Shown: piece by piece, positions 31,415 through 38,608 of the stretch
Position numbering within the stretch: position 1 is the stretch's first letter
Layout: each line of letters opens with the position of its first letter
Source of the DNA: JABACD01 sp047639675
Lineage (GTDB): Bacteria; Planctomycetota; UBA1135; GCA-002686595
Length of the DNA: 38,608 nt
Assembly (NCBI GenBank): GCA_047639675.1
Contig: JBLIOI010000034.1
Location: 1-38,608 of the forward strand
Direction: 5' to 3'
The notes under the pieces: generated by a model
Told to the model about the DNA's origin: nothing
The model's database searches: none
The model's input: only the letters and a program-made list of their open reading frames with translations
Program-made: the position numbers and the translations under genes

Positions 31415-32176
31415 GTGGAAGATAAAACAACAGACGGCACACAGATCGCCATTCGCGTCAATGACCTCTCGATTGGTTACTCGGGAGTTGCAATCCAGGA
31501 ACACCTGACCTTCGACGTGCCTATGGGGTGCATCTTTGTGATCCTCGGCGGCAGCGGCTGTGGAAAGACAACTTTGCTGCAAACTCTGGTTGGGCTTCAG
31601 GCACCGATTCGCGGTGCAATGGACTTGTTGGGCCAGGGGCCGGCAGACTTAGACAACGGCTTGCCTCCCTTTGGTGTTGCTTTTCAAGCGGGCGCACTCT
31701 TGGGGTCCATGACACTTCTCGAGAACGTTTCACTTCCTATGCATCGTTGGACAGATCTACCTGCGGATGCGATCGAGGCCCTGGCAGCAGCGCGCTTAAG
31801 GATCGTCGGGCTGGCAGGTTTCGAACAGCACCTACCCGCAGAGGTTTCCGGCGGAATGCTGAAGCGCGCTGGCATCGCGCGCGCCCTCGCCATGGAGCCG
31901 CGCATGTTATTTCTAGACGAGCCTAGTGCCGGATTAGATCCGGTGACTTCCGCTGAGCTCGATGAAACTTTAGTCTCTCTGCGTGATGATCTTGGAGTGA
32001 CGACGGTGCTCGTGACCCACGAGTTGCCCAGTATCTTTCGCACTGCAGACCTGTGCGTGATGCTCGACCGCGATGCGCGTGGCATCATCGCAGCAGGGAA
32101 CCCTGGCGCATTACGAGACAACAGTACTGATCCCCGCGTTCAAGCCTTCTTCAACCGTAAGTCAGGTAACCACTGA
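31415..32176 (+). CDS. mlaF: MlaF-type ATP-binding protein of the lipid ABC transporter
   Basis: This 253-residue ABC ATPase powers the MlaE-MlaD lipid transporter. Walker A is GGSGCGKTT at about 45-53, the Q-loop is GVAFQAGALLGSMTLLENVS, the signature is VSGGMLKRAGIARALAMEP (SGGM is usual for MlaF where others have SGGQ), Walker B is MLFLDEPSAGLDPV, and the H-loop is VLVTHELPSI. The GTG at 31415, five bases after the mlaE stop, gives the usual N-terminus (EDKTTDGTQIAIRVNDLSIG). The stop at 32176 is TGA. It is four bases from the next ATG. Confidence 0.94.
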   Translation: MEDKTTDGTQIAIRVNDLSIGYSGVAIQEHLTFDVPMGCIFVILGGSGCGKTTLLQTLVGLQAPIRGAMDLLGQGPADLDNGLPPFGVAFQAGALLGSMTLLENVSLPMHRWTDLPADAIEALAAARLRIVGLAGFEQHLPAEVSGGMLKRAGIARALAMEPRMLFLDEPSAGLDPVTSAELDETLVSLRDDLGVTTVLVTHELPSIFRTADLCVMLDRDARGIIAAGNPGALRDNSTDPRVQAFFNRKSGNH

Positions 32177-32179
32177 GCC

Positions 32180-33229
32180 ATGTCCGTTTCGAATACTAAC
32201 CATTGGAAGCTTGGATTCTTCGTGACCCTGGGCGTCAGCCTGACGGTTGGAGCTTTGATGTGGCTCGGCATTAGCCAGCTGCAGCGCAAAACAACTCCAG
32301 CCTACTTCTACTTCAGCGAGAGCGTGAGTGGACTAGAGGTTGGGTCTAAGGTCGAGTTCCTCGGCGTAGAAGTCGGCCGCGTCGAAGCTGTCTTCCCTGC
32401 TCCCGATCGCCGTCACGTTGAGGTGCGCGCGGGTATCTATGTGGATACCTTGGAGTCCTGGGGCATCTCACCAAACACCAATGATGATAGGCAGATTGCT
32501 GGCCAGAGCTTCGTCTCCGAAGACGTTCGTGGTCAGTTGGTGACGAGTGCGTTGACCTCTGTCTCCTTCATTCAAATCGACCTCTTTGCTGCTTCAAAGT
32601 ATGAGGTAAAGAAGTACACCTTCCCGATTCCGTGGGAAACGATTCATACGGTGCCTTCGACGATGAAGAGTTTCGAGAGTGGCTTGATGGGCGCGCTCGA
32701 CCAGTGGCCAAAGGTCGCCGGTCGCGCGGTCGATGTCCTTACGCGAATCGACGACGGCTTGCTGGCGATTGACTTTGGCAAGATCAATGCAGATTTGATC
32801 AGCATGATGGAAAACGCCGATGACTTGCTCGTCAAGCTGGAGACTTCGCCATTCGTAGATGGAGAGTCATCGACAATTCATGAGTTAGAAGCGACCCTGG
32901 TGGAAGTGCGGGGCATGATCGCCGACATGCGCGGCAAGCAGGGAGCTGTCGAACGCCTGGTCAGTGGGATTGTAGGAATGACTGGGGCAATCCAAGCTGA
33001 TTTCGATGGCTCGGACTTTCCTGCTGCAGTGCTTTCGGTTGAAGCCGCTGGCAGTGGCTTGGGAGAGACGAGCCAAGAGGTCACTCAGTTGGCCCGCGAC
33101 ATGCGTGATAGCCTTGCACAACTCGATGCAACCCTGCGCGCGATCCAAGACATAGCCAATCTCTTGGCGCGCGATCCCGGTGCGCTCATGCATGGTAAAT
33201 CCCCTTCACCGACAATTCAGCCCAAGTAG
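32180..33229 (+). CDS. mlaD: MlaD/MCE-domain lipid-binding protein
   Basis: This 349-residue protein has an N-terminal inner-membrane anchor (LGFFVTLGVSLTVGALMWLG) and one MCE domain at about residues 40-130 (YFYFSESVSGLEVGSKVEFL, then GVEVGRVEAVF and VEVRAGIYV). MCE proteins form a hexameric ring that shuttles lipids between the inner membrane complex and the outer membrane. It is about twice the length of E. coli MlaD (183 residues); the extra C-terminal part is helical (LDQLPKVAGRAVDVLTRI-like and ATLRAIQDIANLLARDPG), as in PqiB/LetB-related or actinobacterial MCE proteins, which may form a longer tube. The next gene, a lipoprotein, starts seven bases later. Confidence 0.9.
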   Translation: MSVSNTNHWKLGFFVTLGVSLTVGALMWLGISQLQRKTTPAYFYFSESVSGLEVGSKVEFLGVEVGRVEAVFPAPDRRHVEVRAGIYVDTLESWGISPNTNDDRQIAGQSFVSEDVRGQLVTSALTSVSFIQIDLFAASKYEVKKYTFPIPWETIHTVPSTMKSFESGLMGALDQWPKVAGRAVDVLTRIDDGLLAIDFGKINADLISMMENADDLLVKLETSPFVDGESSTIHELEATLVEVRGMIADMRGKQGAVERLVSGIVGMTGAIQADFDGSDFPAAVLSVEAAGSGLGETSQEVTQLARDMRDSLAQLDATLRAIQDIANLLARDPGALMHGKSPSPTIQPK

Positions 33230-33235
33230 AGTTCC

Positions 33236-33799
33236 GTGAAACAAAGCCAGACCCTTTGCGCCTTCGTCTGCGCCACACTTCTTTCTGCTTGCATCAGCAA
33301 GGAGTCGGTCGAAGCGGTGCACTACTTTCGGCCAGAGCTGACTCAGCTCGAATTGCAGACTGCGCAGGTCCAAAAGCCCTTGCGCATCGAGACCGTGACT
33401 GCGCCGGTTGAAATCGGATCGCGCATCCTGTGGCGCATCTCTTCAACTGAGCTGGTGCCAGACGAGAATAATTTGTGGGCTCGGCGTCCGGAAGAGCTGC
33501 TCGACGAGCGCCTGCGCGATCTGCTCTTCGGAGGTAGCTTCTACTCGTCAAGGTCGGCTGTGGACCCGGCATTAAGGGTTCGCCTGGTGCGCCTTGAGGG
33601 GGATATGAGCGGGGCTTTGGAGGCGAGTGTTGAGCTGATCGTAACTCTGCGCACGAGTGACGCTGGCGATCAGCGCGCCCGCATCACTGCCCGCGAACCC
33701 CTGTCTAGCAAGAATGCAGAAGGGCTCGCTGCAGCAATGGGTTTGGCTTTGAGCGAGGCCGCTTCGCTGACGGAAACGTGGGTTTTGGCGCAGAAGTAA
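33236..33799 (+). CDS. ABC-type transport auxiliary lipoprotein (PqiC/LetC-like)
   Basis: This 187-residue predicted lipoprotein has a signal with lipobox LLSAC (Cys near residue 19). The mature part fits the ABC_trans_aux family (PF03886): YFRPELTQLELQTAQVQKPL, then ILWRISSTELVPDENNLWA, RRPEELLDERLRDLLF and a C-terminal helix GLAAAMGLALSEAASLT. Members such as PqiC sit in the outer membrane and complete an MCE transport bridge. It is the fourth gene of the Mla-like operon, with the GTG start at 33236, seven bases past mlaD. There is no MlaC-type periplasmic shuttle in view, so this system resembles Pqi/Let in having a lipoprotein partner instead. Confidence 0.83.
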   Translation: MKQSQTLCAFVCATLLSACISKESVEAVHYFRPELTQLELQTAQVQKPLRIETVTAPVEIGSRILWRISSTELVPDENNLWARRPEELLDERLRDLLFGGSFYSSRSAVDPALRVRLVRLEGDMSGALEASVELIVTLRTSDAGDQRARITAREPLSSKNAEGLAAAMGLALSEAASLTETWVLAQK

Positions 33800-33809
33800 G
33801 CGCGCGCTC

Positions 33810-34622
33810 TCAGCCCTTCGGTCTGCCAAAGGGCAACACGCCAGTGATCGACTTTGCAATCGTCTTGGGCGTGCGCAGGGGCCTCCCGGCGCGTGCGCTG
33901 CGCAGGATCTTTCCCAGGTGCAGGCGTTCCCACTCCAGCGCTCGTGGGTAATCGCAGTAGAGGTTCTCGCGCGAGAGGAACTTGGGCCCGTGGTGCCGCA
34001 TGCGGCCGCCCGTGTCACGCTCGGAGGGAACTGCCGCGTGCAGAAGCTCGTGGAAGAGAACGTAACGGACGAACCAGGCTGGAACGACTTCTTGGTCGAG
34101 TACCGGATGGATGCGCACGATGCGTGCGGTTGGATTGAAGCTGCCAAGCTGTAAGCGCCCGCGAGTCTGACTCTTTCCACGTCGCCCCCATGTCAATGGG
34201 GGGGCGGGACTGGCGGCGCTGAAGTCCGAGATGAACTCCGTCTCCAGAAGATGCGCGGCAAGCGAGTCAAGGTCGTGCACATCGCCCTGCGCCTTGATGT
34301 GAATCTGCCGCGGTGTGCGCGCCGGCAATTCGCGGATGGCGAGTTCCATCCAACCGGAGAGCTCGTGATTGGCGCGGCGTGCGCGACGCCCAACGCGGAT
34401 CCAGCTGGTCAGGTCGGCACGAATCTCTGGCGGAGCGTCCGCGAAGACCGCGTGCAGCCGCACGATCCAACCTTTTGCCAAGCCAGGCTCTTCGCGGAGT
34501 TCCGCGGGCCGTGCATGGCGCAATTGAATCGGCGTGCTACGCGAGCGGCTAAATTCCACTCGCACTGTGTAGCCGAGGGAAGCAGAAAGCTCCGCTCCCC
34601 ATTCGGCCGCGCTCAATGCCAT
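33810..34622 (-). CDS. SprT-like zinc metalloprotease
   Basis: This protein of 270 residues has no signal peptide. The zinc site H191-E-L-L-H195 (YVLFHELLHAAVPSERD) with the following RHHGPKF and RENLYCDYPRALEWERL is that of the SprT/DUF45 (Wss1-like, M48-related) group, which have the glutamate in the helix and a third His after it. A strand-rich part (GRLQLGSFNPTARIVRIHPV) lies before it, as in SprT. N-terminal residues 1 to about 130 are not recognised. In eukaryotes SPRTN acts on DNA-protein crosslinks; the bacterial role is unknown. It is only three bases after the stop of the surface protein gene upstream, so it is in an operon with it. Confidence 0.83.
   Translation of the reverse strand: MALSAAEWGAELSASLGYTVRVEFSRSRSTPIQLRHARPAELREEPGLAKGWIVRLHAVFADAPPEIRADLTSWIRVGRRARRANHELSGWMELAIRELPARTPRQIHIKAQGDVHDLDSLAAHLLETEFISDFSAASPAPPLTWGRRGKSQTRGRLQLGSFNPTARIVRIHPVLDQEVVPAWFVRYVLFHELLHAAVPSERDTGGRMRHHGPKFLSRENLYCDYPRALEWERLHLGKILRSARAGRPLRTPKTIAKSITGVLPFGRPKG
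33813..33834. terminator. hairpin between the convergent Mla operon and sprT-like gene
   Basis: GCCCTT and AAGGGC form an outer stem, GG/CC an inner one with a C-A mismatch between, and a TCTG loop. It overlaps the last codons of the minus-strand protease gene and lies 14 bases past the end of the plus-strand operon, so it could end the latter. Confidence 0.35.
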
Positions 34623-34625
34623 CGC

Positions 34626-36587
34626 TTACTGCGCGACCTTCAGCTCGAAGCGCAATGCCTGGCCGTCGGAGACATTGACCACTTGGGCGTTGTCGTTCTC
34701 CGCGAGGATCTCGCCGAAGAAGTCGGCGGGCCCACTGGTCTTGACAGCCGTCAGCTTGTACTTGCCCGGATAGATGTTGGGGACCACGTATTTGCCCCCG
34801 CTACCCGACTTGGTCTCGTAGCTGTGAGGGGTGCCTTGATTACCTTCCGGGTTCAGGCGAATCTTCGCGCCGACCACGGGGCGGCCAGCTAGATCAATGA
34901 CCGAACCTGAGATCTCGCCTCCCTTGATCATCACGATGTCGCCGATGTTTGTTTCGTTGCCTTCGGTGACCAACGTGTCCACCATCGAGAACTCGCAGAA
35001 GCCTGAAGCGCGAATACGTAACTGGTAGGTCTCCGGTCGTAGCATCTTCAAGCGGAACTTGCCCGCGTCGTTGCCGGTGGCCGCAGCCTTGGTGATGTTG
35101 GTCGGGAACTGATCACCAAGCGCACGATCGAATAGGTTATTTGTCCATGTGTTGTCGTGGGTCTCGACGCGCGGGCGTCCGACAGGGTTGCCTTCACCAT
35201 CAACAACGCGGCCGATGATACTGCCGCCTTGAGTCATCTGAATCGTGACGCCACTCATGCCCTGGCCCATGGTGAAGCGGAACTCCTCCGAGAAACCAGG
35301 TGCGTAGCCTTCGGCGATTGCTTGAACTTTGAATGTGCCTGACTGCGGACACTCAATCGAGTAGCTGCCGTCTTCGCTCGCCATCGGGTAGCTCTTACCT
35401 ATTAGCGACGTGACCGTATTGCCCTGGTGGACTTGGCGTAGTTGCACTTCGAAGTTAGTGGGGAGTTCGCCGGCGGAGACGACCAAGCGTCCGTTGACCA
35501 TGCCTTGTTCTTCGAGTTCGAGGACCAAGCCTGATCCACCGGTTTGAACCCTAGTTTCCTGGAGGCGGCGGAATCCGTCGGCGCTAACCGCCAACGTGTA
35601 CTTGCCGGCCGCGAGGTGCTCAAGGCAGAAGTCGCCATTCTCATCGGTGTAGACCTGATCGCGACACTGACGATTGGTGTTCGAGAAGCTGATGCCGAGC
35701 ACCTTAGCATTGGCGACAGGGCCGCCGGCTTTGCTCGTGACTTTGCCGCAGATCATCTCCGCGATTTCCATTGTGACGTCCGTGGTGAGCGGCTCTTCAT
35801 CGCGGAAGACAAGGCCGCTCTTACTTTGATTCGCGTAGCCTTCAGCTGTGATTTGCAAACGTCGGTTGCCGGCTTCGACGTTCGAGATCATGTACGTGCC
35901 GTCGCTCTCCGAAGTGACCAGCAAGCTGTCGGGGGAGGGCGTATCGTTGAACTGACCGAAGAGACCCTCAAGGGTTACTTGCGCGCCAGGAACCGGGTTG
36001 CCCGCGGTATCCATGATTGTTCCGGAGAGGGATGCGCCCAAGGACAGGATGATGTCGGGTTGGGTCGATGTGCCCATCGAATCCACTGATACCGGGGACA
36101 TTTCTGCGCGACAGTAGTGTTCTGCATCGGCTTCAACCGAGTACTGATCCCAAGGCTCGATGTTCAGGAAGGTGTACTCACCTTCAGCGTCGCTCGTGGT
36201 GAAACGATCCTTGGAACGATCCATCGGCTCGTTTTGGAACATCATGCCGCCGAGACCGGCGCGCGTCAGTGTCACCTTGGCGCCCGCTAGCGGCTTAAAG
36301 TCGGGCGAGAGCACGCGACCGCTAACTGAGTTGGCGAACTGCTCTGACGTGAGCGGGGCTTCGTCGACACGCTCGCTGGTTGTTGCAGCGATAGGCACCG
36401 TGTTGCGTTCGGCCCCAGTCGCGCTTTGCAAGTCCGTCGGCTTGTCTTGCGTGGGGCTTGTTGTCGCCGGTCCCTGACTGATCGAATCAATTTCGGCTTG
36501 GGAGCCGTCTTGATCGCTGCTAAACAGTGTGAAGAAGAGGACGCCAACAGCGACAATTACGAAAAGAAGAACTCCGAGAGGTTTCAT
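34626..36587 (-). CDS. membrane-anchored protein of six carboxypeptidase-regulatory-like repeats
   Basis: This 653-residue protein has an N-terminal membrane anchor (LGVLLFVIVAVGVLFFTLF) and a long Ser/Thr-rich linker up to about 85. Six transthyretin-like repeats follow at about 86-175, 185-270, 278-358, 362-450, 455-552 and 556-650. Each begins with a pattern G-x-V-x-D-x-x-G-x-P-V-x-G-A-x-V, for example VSGRVLSPDFKPLAGAKVTL, LSGTIMDTAGNPVPGAQVTL and ISGSVIDLAGRPVVGAKIRL, and most carry the middle hallmark D-x-x-G-x-Y/F (DAEGEYTF, DENGDFCL). It has no enzyme motif. It should be a rod-like surface protein facing the periplasm or outside. The SprT-like protease gene follows after three bases. 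Confidence 0.85.
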   Translation of the reverse strand: MKPLGVLLFVIVAVGVLFFTLFSSDQDGSQAEIDSISQGPATTSPTQDKPTDLQSATGAERNTVPIAATTSERVDEAPLTSEQFANSVSGRVLSPDFKPLAGAKVTLTRAGLGGMMFQNEPMDRSKDRFTTSDAEGEYTFLNIEPWDQYSVEADAEHYCRAEMSPVSVDSMGTSTQPDIILSLGASLSGTIMDTAGNPVPGAQVTLEGLFGQFNDTPSPDSLLVTSESDGTYMISNVEAGNRRLQITAEGYANQSKSGLVFRDEEPLTTDVTMEIAEMICGKVTSKAGGPVANAKVLGISFSNTNRQCRDQVYTDENGDFCLEHLAAGKYTLAVSADGFRRLQETRVQTGGSGLVLELEEQGMVNGRLVVSAGELPTNFEVQLRQVHQGNTVTSLIGKSYPMASEDGSYSIECPQSGTFKVQAIAEGYAPGFSEEFRFTMGQGMSGVTIQMTQGGSIIGRVVDGEGNPVGRPRVETHDNTWTNNLFDRALGDQFPTNITKAAATGNDAGKFRLKMLRPETYQLRIRASGFCEFSMVDTLVTEGNETNIGDIVMIKGGEISGSVIDLAGRPVVGAKIRLNPEGNQGTPHSYETKSGSGGKYVVPNIYPGKYKLTAVKTSGPADFFGEILAENDNAQVVNVSDGQALRFELKVAQ

Positions 36588-36759
36588 CGAGATTCAGAGG
36601 GGTCCCAGAGCATGGGCCCGGATGGCTTGGTGTCTTGAAGGGGCGCTTGTGACCGACAATGGGCACAAGGAGTGGACGGACGACGCACCGGGAAGTTCCT
36701 TCCCATGAAGTGGAATCCACCCCATGCGGTAAATGCGGGAATTGTCTCGTCTGTGTACG

Positions 36760-37305
36760 TCAGGATGTTGCGGGGACCGCAGCTGTCGATTCTTGCTCAG
36801 CAGGGCCAGGCCACCACGATTGCAGGAGGAGCTGCGTTCCGAGGAAGTAAGCAAAGAGCACCTGGTCGAAATCTATCCGGCGATGGACGTTGATTTGGCA
36901 GTTGCGTTGGAAAGGGCGCGCGCTGATGCGGGCCAATTCTCCGGTCTTGGGCGCCATTAGGCGCCAGCCGCGACGAAACCCCGAAAGGGAGATCATTCGC
37001 AAGGCCTTGCTTCCTGTGGAGAGATTGACCACCCGAGCGAAAAAGCTCCAGCGCAATGCCGATCCCAACCATTCACGGTGTTCGGTCCAGAGGGAAAACT
37101 GGGACCCGAGGATTCCAGGATCCCGCCGGAAGACGAGGACTTCGCCCTTGGCCGGCGTGTACTTTCCGGAGACCACGATTCCGATTAGGTTGCGGCGGAG
37201 TTTCAAAGTCCCTAGAACCTCGTCGCCCTCACGAAACTCGTGGGAGCTGTTCCAGAAACCAGAAACGTGGGTGGAGTATGCTTTGGACTTGCTCTTGTCA
37301 GCCAT
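36760..37305 (-). CDS. conserved-looking protein, possibly LURP-one/tubby-like fold
   Basis: This 181-residue protein has no signal peptide. A basic start (MADKSKSKAYSTH) is followed by many beta-strand-like segments (RRNLIGIVVSGKYTPAKGEV, then LSGFRRGWRLMAPKTGELA) and a hydrophobic segment near the end (QVLFAYFLGTQLLLQSWW). The pattern of strands followed by one buried hydrophobic helix recalls the LURP-one-related/phospholipid scramblase (tubby-like) fold. That is an impression, not a match. The start ATG is at 37305. It stands alone between the surface protein and the MerR gene, all on the minus strand. No function is assigned. Confidence 0.6.
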   Translation of the reverse strand: MADKSKSKAYSTHVSGFWNSSHEFREGDEVLGTLKLRRNLIGIVVSGKYTPAKGEVLVFRRDPGILGSQFSLWTEHREWLGSALRWSFFARVVNLSTGSKALRMISLSGFRRGWRLMAPKTGELARISARPFQRNCQINVHRRIDFDQVLFAYFLGTQLLLQSWWPGPAEQESTAAVPATS

Positions 37306-37484
37306 GGGCGTCGCCGGCGCTGGTAGAAATAAGGAATGGCCGGGCGGAAATGTTAACGCGCGAAGGACCCGGGCGGGGCCTTTGCAGTTATTTCGGCCAA
37401 ATCCTTGCTGGGCTTTTGGGCCTAGCAGCTTCCTAGGACCAATTAGGGCAAAATTCCGGCCCAGATGAGACTAGCGCTGGATGC

Positions 37485-37958
37485 CTAAAAGAGGGCGCTG
37501 AGGAGATCGGGCAGTGAGGCGCCGTCCTCTTGACAGGGCTCGCAGTGATTGTTTTCGGAGGATGGCCGATGACTGCACCCATCGCAATTGCTGAGCTTGG
37601 CAAGCGCGAAACCGATCTGGGTCTTCTGTGTCTCCAACTTGGAGATTTGCTCCTGAATCAGTCGCTTTTGCTCGGATATGGCAAACTTGACTCGCTGGAA
37701 GAGCTGCTCGGGGGAAGAGCCTTCTTCGCGCGTGTTGAGTAGCTTGGCGATGTCTTCAAGCTGCAGTCCGAGCTGCTGTAGATCCCAAATCAAGCGCACC
37801 CGATTGACGTCCGTGGGCCGGTAATAGCGAAATCCGCCATCACTACGCCCCGCAGGGGTCAAAAGCCCGATCTCCTCGTAATAACGGAGGGTTCGAAGGT
37901 TGGTCTTCGCCACACGGGCGAAATCGCCAATTTTGAGTAGATCGTCGGGCATTCTCAT
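37485..37958 (-). CDS. MerR family transcriptional regulator with Cys/His metal-binding tail
   Basis: This 157-residue MerR-family activator has the winged helix at about residues 6-75 (LLKIGDFARVAKTNLRTLRY, YEEIGLLTPAGRSDGGFRYY). A dimer helix follows (SPEQLFQRVKFAISEQKRL, then ISKLETQKTQI). The tail contains C-D-G-C-S-H-R then HCEPC, five Cys/His ligands in about 20 residues, much like the metal-binding tails of CueR, ZntR or other metal sensors. It likely senses a thiophilic metal or redox signal. Two ATGs, at 37958 and 37952, are possible. A dyad with a CueR-like -10 element lies upstream (37990-38012), suggesting autoregulation. The pgi gene is divergent. No metal exporter gene is in view. 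Confidence 0.88.
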   Translation of the reverse strand: MRMPDDLLKIGDFARVAKTNLRTLRYYEEIGLLTPAGRSDGGFRYYRPTDVNRVRLIWDLQQLGLQLEDIAKLLNTREEGSSPEQLFQRVKFAISEQKRLIQEQISKLETQKTQIGFALAKLSNCDGCSHRPSSENNHCEPCQEDGASLPDLLSALF

Positions 37959-37989
37959 GGGGGCCGGGGCTTGTTCAGCGCCTGATTCA

Positions 37990-38012
37990 AGGTTAACCCT
38001 TCCGCGAAGGTT
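37990..38012 (-). promoter_or_regulatory. probable autoregulatory MerR operator and promoter
   Basis: On the minus strand the sequence AACCTTC-GCG-GAAGGGTT is an imperfect dyad, followed by TAACCT as a possible -10 box at 37990-37995. The run GGAAGGGTTAACCTTGAATC is strikingly like the E. coli CueR-controlled copA promoter (GGAAGGTTTAACCTTTATC). The 19-base spacing needed for MerR activation would place the -35 at ACCATC, which is poor. Start of translation follows about 32 bases later. Confidence 0.4.
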
Positions 38013-38159
38013 CTGATGGTCTTTTTTGGAGGCAAACTCTCGAGGGCCCGCTAATGGGCCTGTCAGGGGGCGCAGACCACGGATTCCCGCGTAGACTGTC
38101 GCGACTTCCGCCGCGAGGCGCCCCAAAAGTTACAAGACAGTCTGACCGACTAACAGGCG

Positions 38160-38608
38160 ATGGACCACATTCGACTCGACTACCAAAACGTCATGGCCGA
38201 CGCGATCGGCACCCAGCATGGACTCCGCGACGAGCAGCTCGCGGAGCTATCCGGTCGCGCCCAGGAGGCGCTGGCCGCTGTGCAGGCCAGGCGCACGACG
38301 GATCTCCGTTGGCTTGATTTACCCAGTGCGAAAGAGGTTATCGATGACATCCAAACCTACGCGGATTCGGTCCGGGGTAAGTTTCGCAATGTTGTGGTGC
38401 TCGGCATCGGAGGTTCCGCCTTGGGCAACACTGCGCTCTTCTCCGCATTATGTAGTCCCTATCACAACGATAGCCCGCCGGGAGATTCGCCGCGATTGTT
38501 CGTCCTTGATAACGTCGACCCCGACCTCGTCGGCGAGTGGATCGAACACTTTGATCCGGTGGAGACGCTCTTCAATGTGATCTCCAAGTCAGGTGGTACA
38601 GCAGAGAC
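38160..38608 (+). CDS. pgi: glucose-6-phosphate isomerase (5' part, runs off the window)
   Basis: The first 149 residues of this enzyme are visible. It interconverts glucose-6-phosphate and fructose-6-phosphate in glycolysis and gluconeogenesis. The sugar-phosphate-binding motif VVVLGIGGSALGNTALF and the second signature FNVISKSGGTAET are both unmistakable for PGI, and the shape (a short N-terminal helix then the SIS fold) is that of the Bacillus/archaeal-type PGI. The start ATG is at 38160. The C-terminal catalytic residues lie beyond the window. It is divergent from the MerR gene. Confidence 0.93.
   Translation, partial: MDHIRLDYQNVMADAIGTQHGLRDEQLAELSGRAQEALAAVQARRTTDLRWLDLPSAKEVIDDIQTYADSVRGKFRNVVVLGIGGSALGNTALFSALCSPYHNDSPPGDSPRLFVLDNVDPDLVGEWIEHFDPVETLFNVISKSGGTAE

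Noticed and set aside
38092..38143. Inverted repeat AGACTGTC / GACAGTCT upstream of pgi
   Set aside because: Eight-base arms 36 bases apart in a promoter region could be chance. There is no known regulator to link it with.

Overview
The window looks like chromosomal DNA of a moderately GC-rich bacterium with a Gram-negative-type envelope. It carries a complete Mla/MCE lipid-transport operon with an outer-membrane-type auxiliary lipoprotein, several lipoproteins and signal-peptide proteins, and large membrane-anchored proteins built from carboxypeptidase-regulatory-like repeats. The style (such repeats, many serine-hydrolase-like secreted proteins, a Cys-rich extension on an ECF sigma factor, TPR and HEAT-like proteins) suggests a Planctomycetota-like lineage. 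That is an inference from style only; no rRNA or marker gene is present. The genetic code is standard: intact genes such as dnaJ, mlaF and the MBOAT gene end in TGA.

Layout. 1-3.4 kb: the 5' part of moaA, a TPR-like protein, a frameshifted small secreted ORF, a tryptophanase relic and a two-domain universal stress protein. 3.4-10.4 kb: a secreted serine hydrolase, a dnaJ-cbpM pair, relics of ftsH and of an MBL-fold nuclease, an ECF sigma factor with a Cys-rich tail, a phosphatase-like lipoprotein, a beta-lactamase-like protein without its catalytic residues, a hairpin-rich spacer and an hpf gene. 10.5-14 kb: a CoA-binding protein, a GT2-TPR glycosyltransferase, an acyl-CoA desaturase, and two decayed genes opposite it (an alpha/beta hydrolase and a second desaturase).

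14-19.4 kb is the most interesting part. It holds a stand-alone acyl carrier protein, a fatty acyl-AMP ligase (FAAL), an MBOAT acyltransferase, an SGNH-like membrane-anchored protein and holo-ACP synthase. This is the same set of parts as the Dlt system (adenylating enzyme, carrier protein, MBOAT, SGNH-like DltD), but with a fatty-acid-specific ligase in place of the D-alanine ligase and with a phosphopantetheinyl transferase next to it. I propose a Dlt-like system that puts fatty acyl groups on an envelope component.

19.5-30.3 kb: a methyltransferase, a repeat-containing membrane protein, a biotin-dependent acyl-CoA carboxylase operon (biotin carboxylase, carboxyltransferase, an unusual double-domain BCCP and a small acidic ORF), a large HEAT-like secreted protein, a GT2 glycosyltransferase, a decayed secreted protein and a BY-kinase-type ATPase with a lysine tail. 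30.3-38.6 kb: the STAS-MlaE/MlaF/MlaD/lipoprotein operon, a SprT-like protease behind a six-repeat surface protein, a hypothetical protein, a MerR regulator with a Cys/His tail and a CueR-like promoter element, and the 5' part of glucose-6-phosphate isomerase.

A recurring theme is gene decay. At least six recognisable relics, with in-frame stops, frameshifts and internal deletions, fill the spaces between intact genes. I saw no tRNA, rRNA, CRISPR array, IS element or phage gene.
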